A stretch of 42,210 nt of DNA from Dimargaris cristalligena (lineage: Eukaryota; Kickxellomycota; Dimargaritomycetes; Dimargaritales; Dimargaritaceae), in assembly GCA_027576995.1 (NCBI GenBank), contig JANBQC010000207.1, positions 1 through 42,210 on the forward strand. Direction: 5' to 3'. Under the pieces are notes generated by a model that had not been told where the DNA came from, did no database searches, and was given only the letters and a program-made list of their open reading frames with translations. Below are positions 41,099 through 42,210 of the stretch, piece by piece. A program made the translations under genes and the position numbers. How positions within the stretch are numbered: the first letter of the stretch is position 1; every line of letters starts with the position of its first letter.

Positions 41099-42210
41099 TA
41101 TTTTGTTTTAAATATGTAAGCTCCCATCTAATTCGGGATGCGGATGATAGGCTAAGCTGGATAGTAAAGATGATATGGCACCCGTTCCCGATGGTTTTTC
41201 TTCAATTAGTGACGGGGCTGGTCGGTTATTTACTTGGGTCCTCCAGTTTGCATAATCAGAACTCGTGAAACAATCAGGCACCAGAATGAATGGGTGAATA
41301 GTATCAGCTGCTGATCATATCACCTTCATCCTCCCATAGTGTGACACGAGTTCCCCTCCGCCTTTAATTGTTGGATCTATTGATATGCTAATATCACAAT
41401 TGTAGTATCATTACGGCTTCCCTTCTTTGGTTGGAGCAAAAGCTCGCCGAAATAGTGGTGGTTCATTTCAAATTTTCCAAAAATAGTGGTGATATTTTCC
41501 ACTTTGCCCCAAACCGTAAGTCCTGCAGTGGCCATTAGGGATGAGGCAAGTGAGGAGTTAGAGGGTATAAATGTGACACTTGATGGATATCAATAAGAAT
41601 GTCGTGAAGGCATATTAAAAATAGTGATGAACTAGTCTGGCGAAAAATTTAAAGGACGGGGGCCCACCTAGTCTGGGCGCTGAAGCCCTGATAGCTGATG
41701 GAGCGTAGCTATGAAGGACATTTAATGTGGGATTGGATTGGTTCATTTGATAATAGAATCCGGTATCTATATTGCCTCCCCTATTATTGAGAGACTATCA
41801 AATATTGCCCTTGTATCCCAAATTTCTCATAAATATCTACCTACTATTACTTGACATGTATCTTCTGCTAATCAAATAAAGATCCCTACTTAAATCCAGG
41901 TCTAATAATAATTTTTACTGAAATTTGGATAATGGCTATTAGAGAAATTTAGGCAATATGGGTTGATACTTAAAAGTACTATTAAATTTATATAATTATT
42001 AATATGGAATCCCTAATGTGTTAAGCTCAGTCACTTAAGTGAAGTGTAGTTATTTATAAAAAGAATCTAAGGTAGGCAACCATTAGGCCATAATTTGCCA
42101 TCAACAAGGAATATAATAATGGATAACTTGATTAAAACCCTCAAAAGCTACAGATATAGAGGGAAAGGACAGGAGGTAGAATAAAGAACAGACCCTGGAA
42201 AGAAACCAGG
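41099..42210. other. AT-rich right edge without supported gene
   Basis: No frame of note, no RNA gene and no further element copy is seen. Confidence 0.55.

Noticed and set aside
1..42210. CRISPR array, prophage or bacterial operon
   Set aside because: No regularly spaced direct repeats, no phage-type gene order, and the recognised genes are eukaryotic with spliceosomal introns.

Overview
The window reads as nuclear DNA of a fungus. Coding DNA is GC-richer than the long AT-rich spacers. Some genes are split by spliceosomal introns of about 140 to 420 bases with GT(A/G) donors and (T/C)AG acceptors. The recognisable genes are eukaryotic housekeeping genes: a sigma-like glutathione transferase, the dynein regulator LIS1/PAC1, the prefoldin-like PDRG1 subunit, the nuclear-pore membrane protein Ndc1, and an intronless tRNA-Ile(AAT). 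The mix of long introns, Ser/Pro-rich secreted proteins and sparse genes would suit an early-diverging (zoopagomycete-like) fungus, but that placement is an inference. I see no bacterial, viral or organellar sequence.

Layout. 1-2.2 kb: no supported gene. 2.2-3.2 kb: glutathione transferase with TATA box and poly(A) signal. 3.2-7.3 kb: AT-rich spacer with tRNA-Ile and two copies of a small inverted-repeat element. 7.4-8.7 kb (minus): secreted acidic protein. 8.7-11.5 kb: spacer with a perfect palindrome and a third element copy. 11.5-13.7 kb: four-exon LIS1. 13.7-16.6 kb: spacer with a fourth copy. 16.6-18.2 kb: secreted low-complexity protein. 18.2-20.9 kb: spacer with a decayed element end. 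20.9-22.1 kb: damaged C2H2 zinc-finger gene whose frame opens with a signal peptide. 22.7-23.9 kb (minus): five-exon PDRG1 gene with no long ORF to reveal it. 25.5-26.2 kb: small two-finger protein. 26.7-28.6 kb: coiled-coil/WD40 protein in two exons. 30.1-30.8 kb: small secreted protein. 31.6-33.5 kb: Ndc1. 35.1-36.5 kb (minus): large unassigned protein. 37.8-39.8 kb (minus): a decayed gene that joined a signal peptide to an F-box-like motif. 40.0-40.5 kb: possible exons. 41.0 kb: fifth element copy.

The genes do not form a pathway or cluster. The points of most interest are: (i) a family of TA-flanked elements with ~29-bp terminal inverted repeats, in two length classes (124 and 138 bp), with five complete copies in 42 kb; (ii) two decaying genes that each start with a secretion signal and continue into a domain normally found inside cells (C2H2 fingers, F-box), with most point lesions explainable as C:G to T:A changes; and (iii) three intact single-exon secreted proteins without recognisable families.
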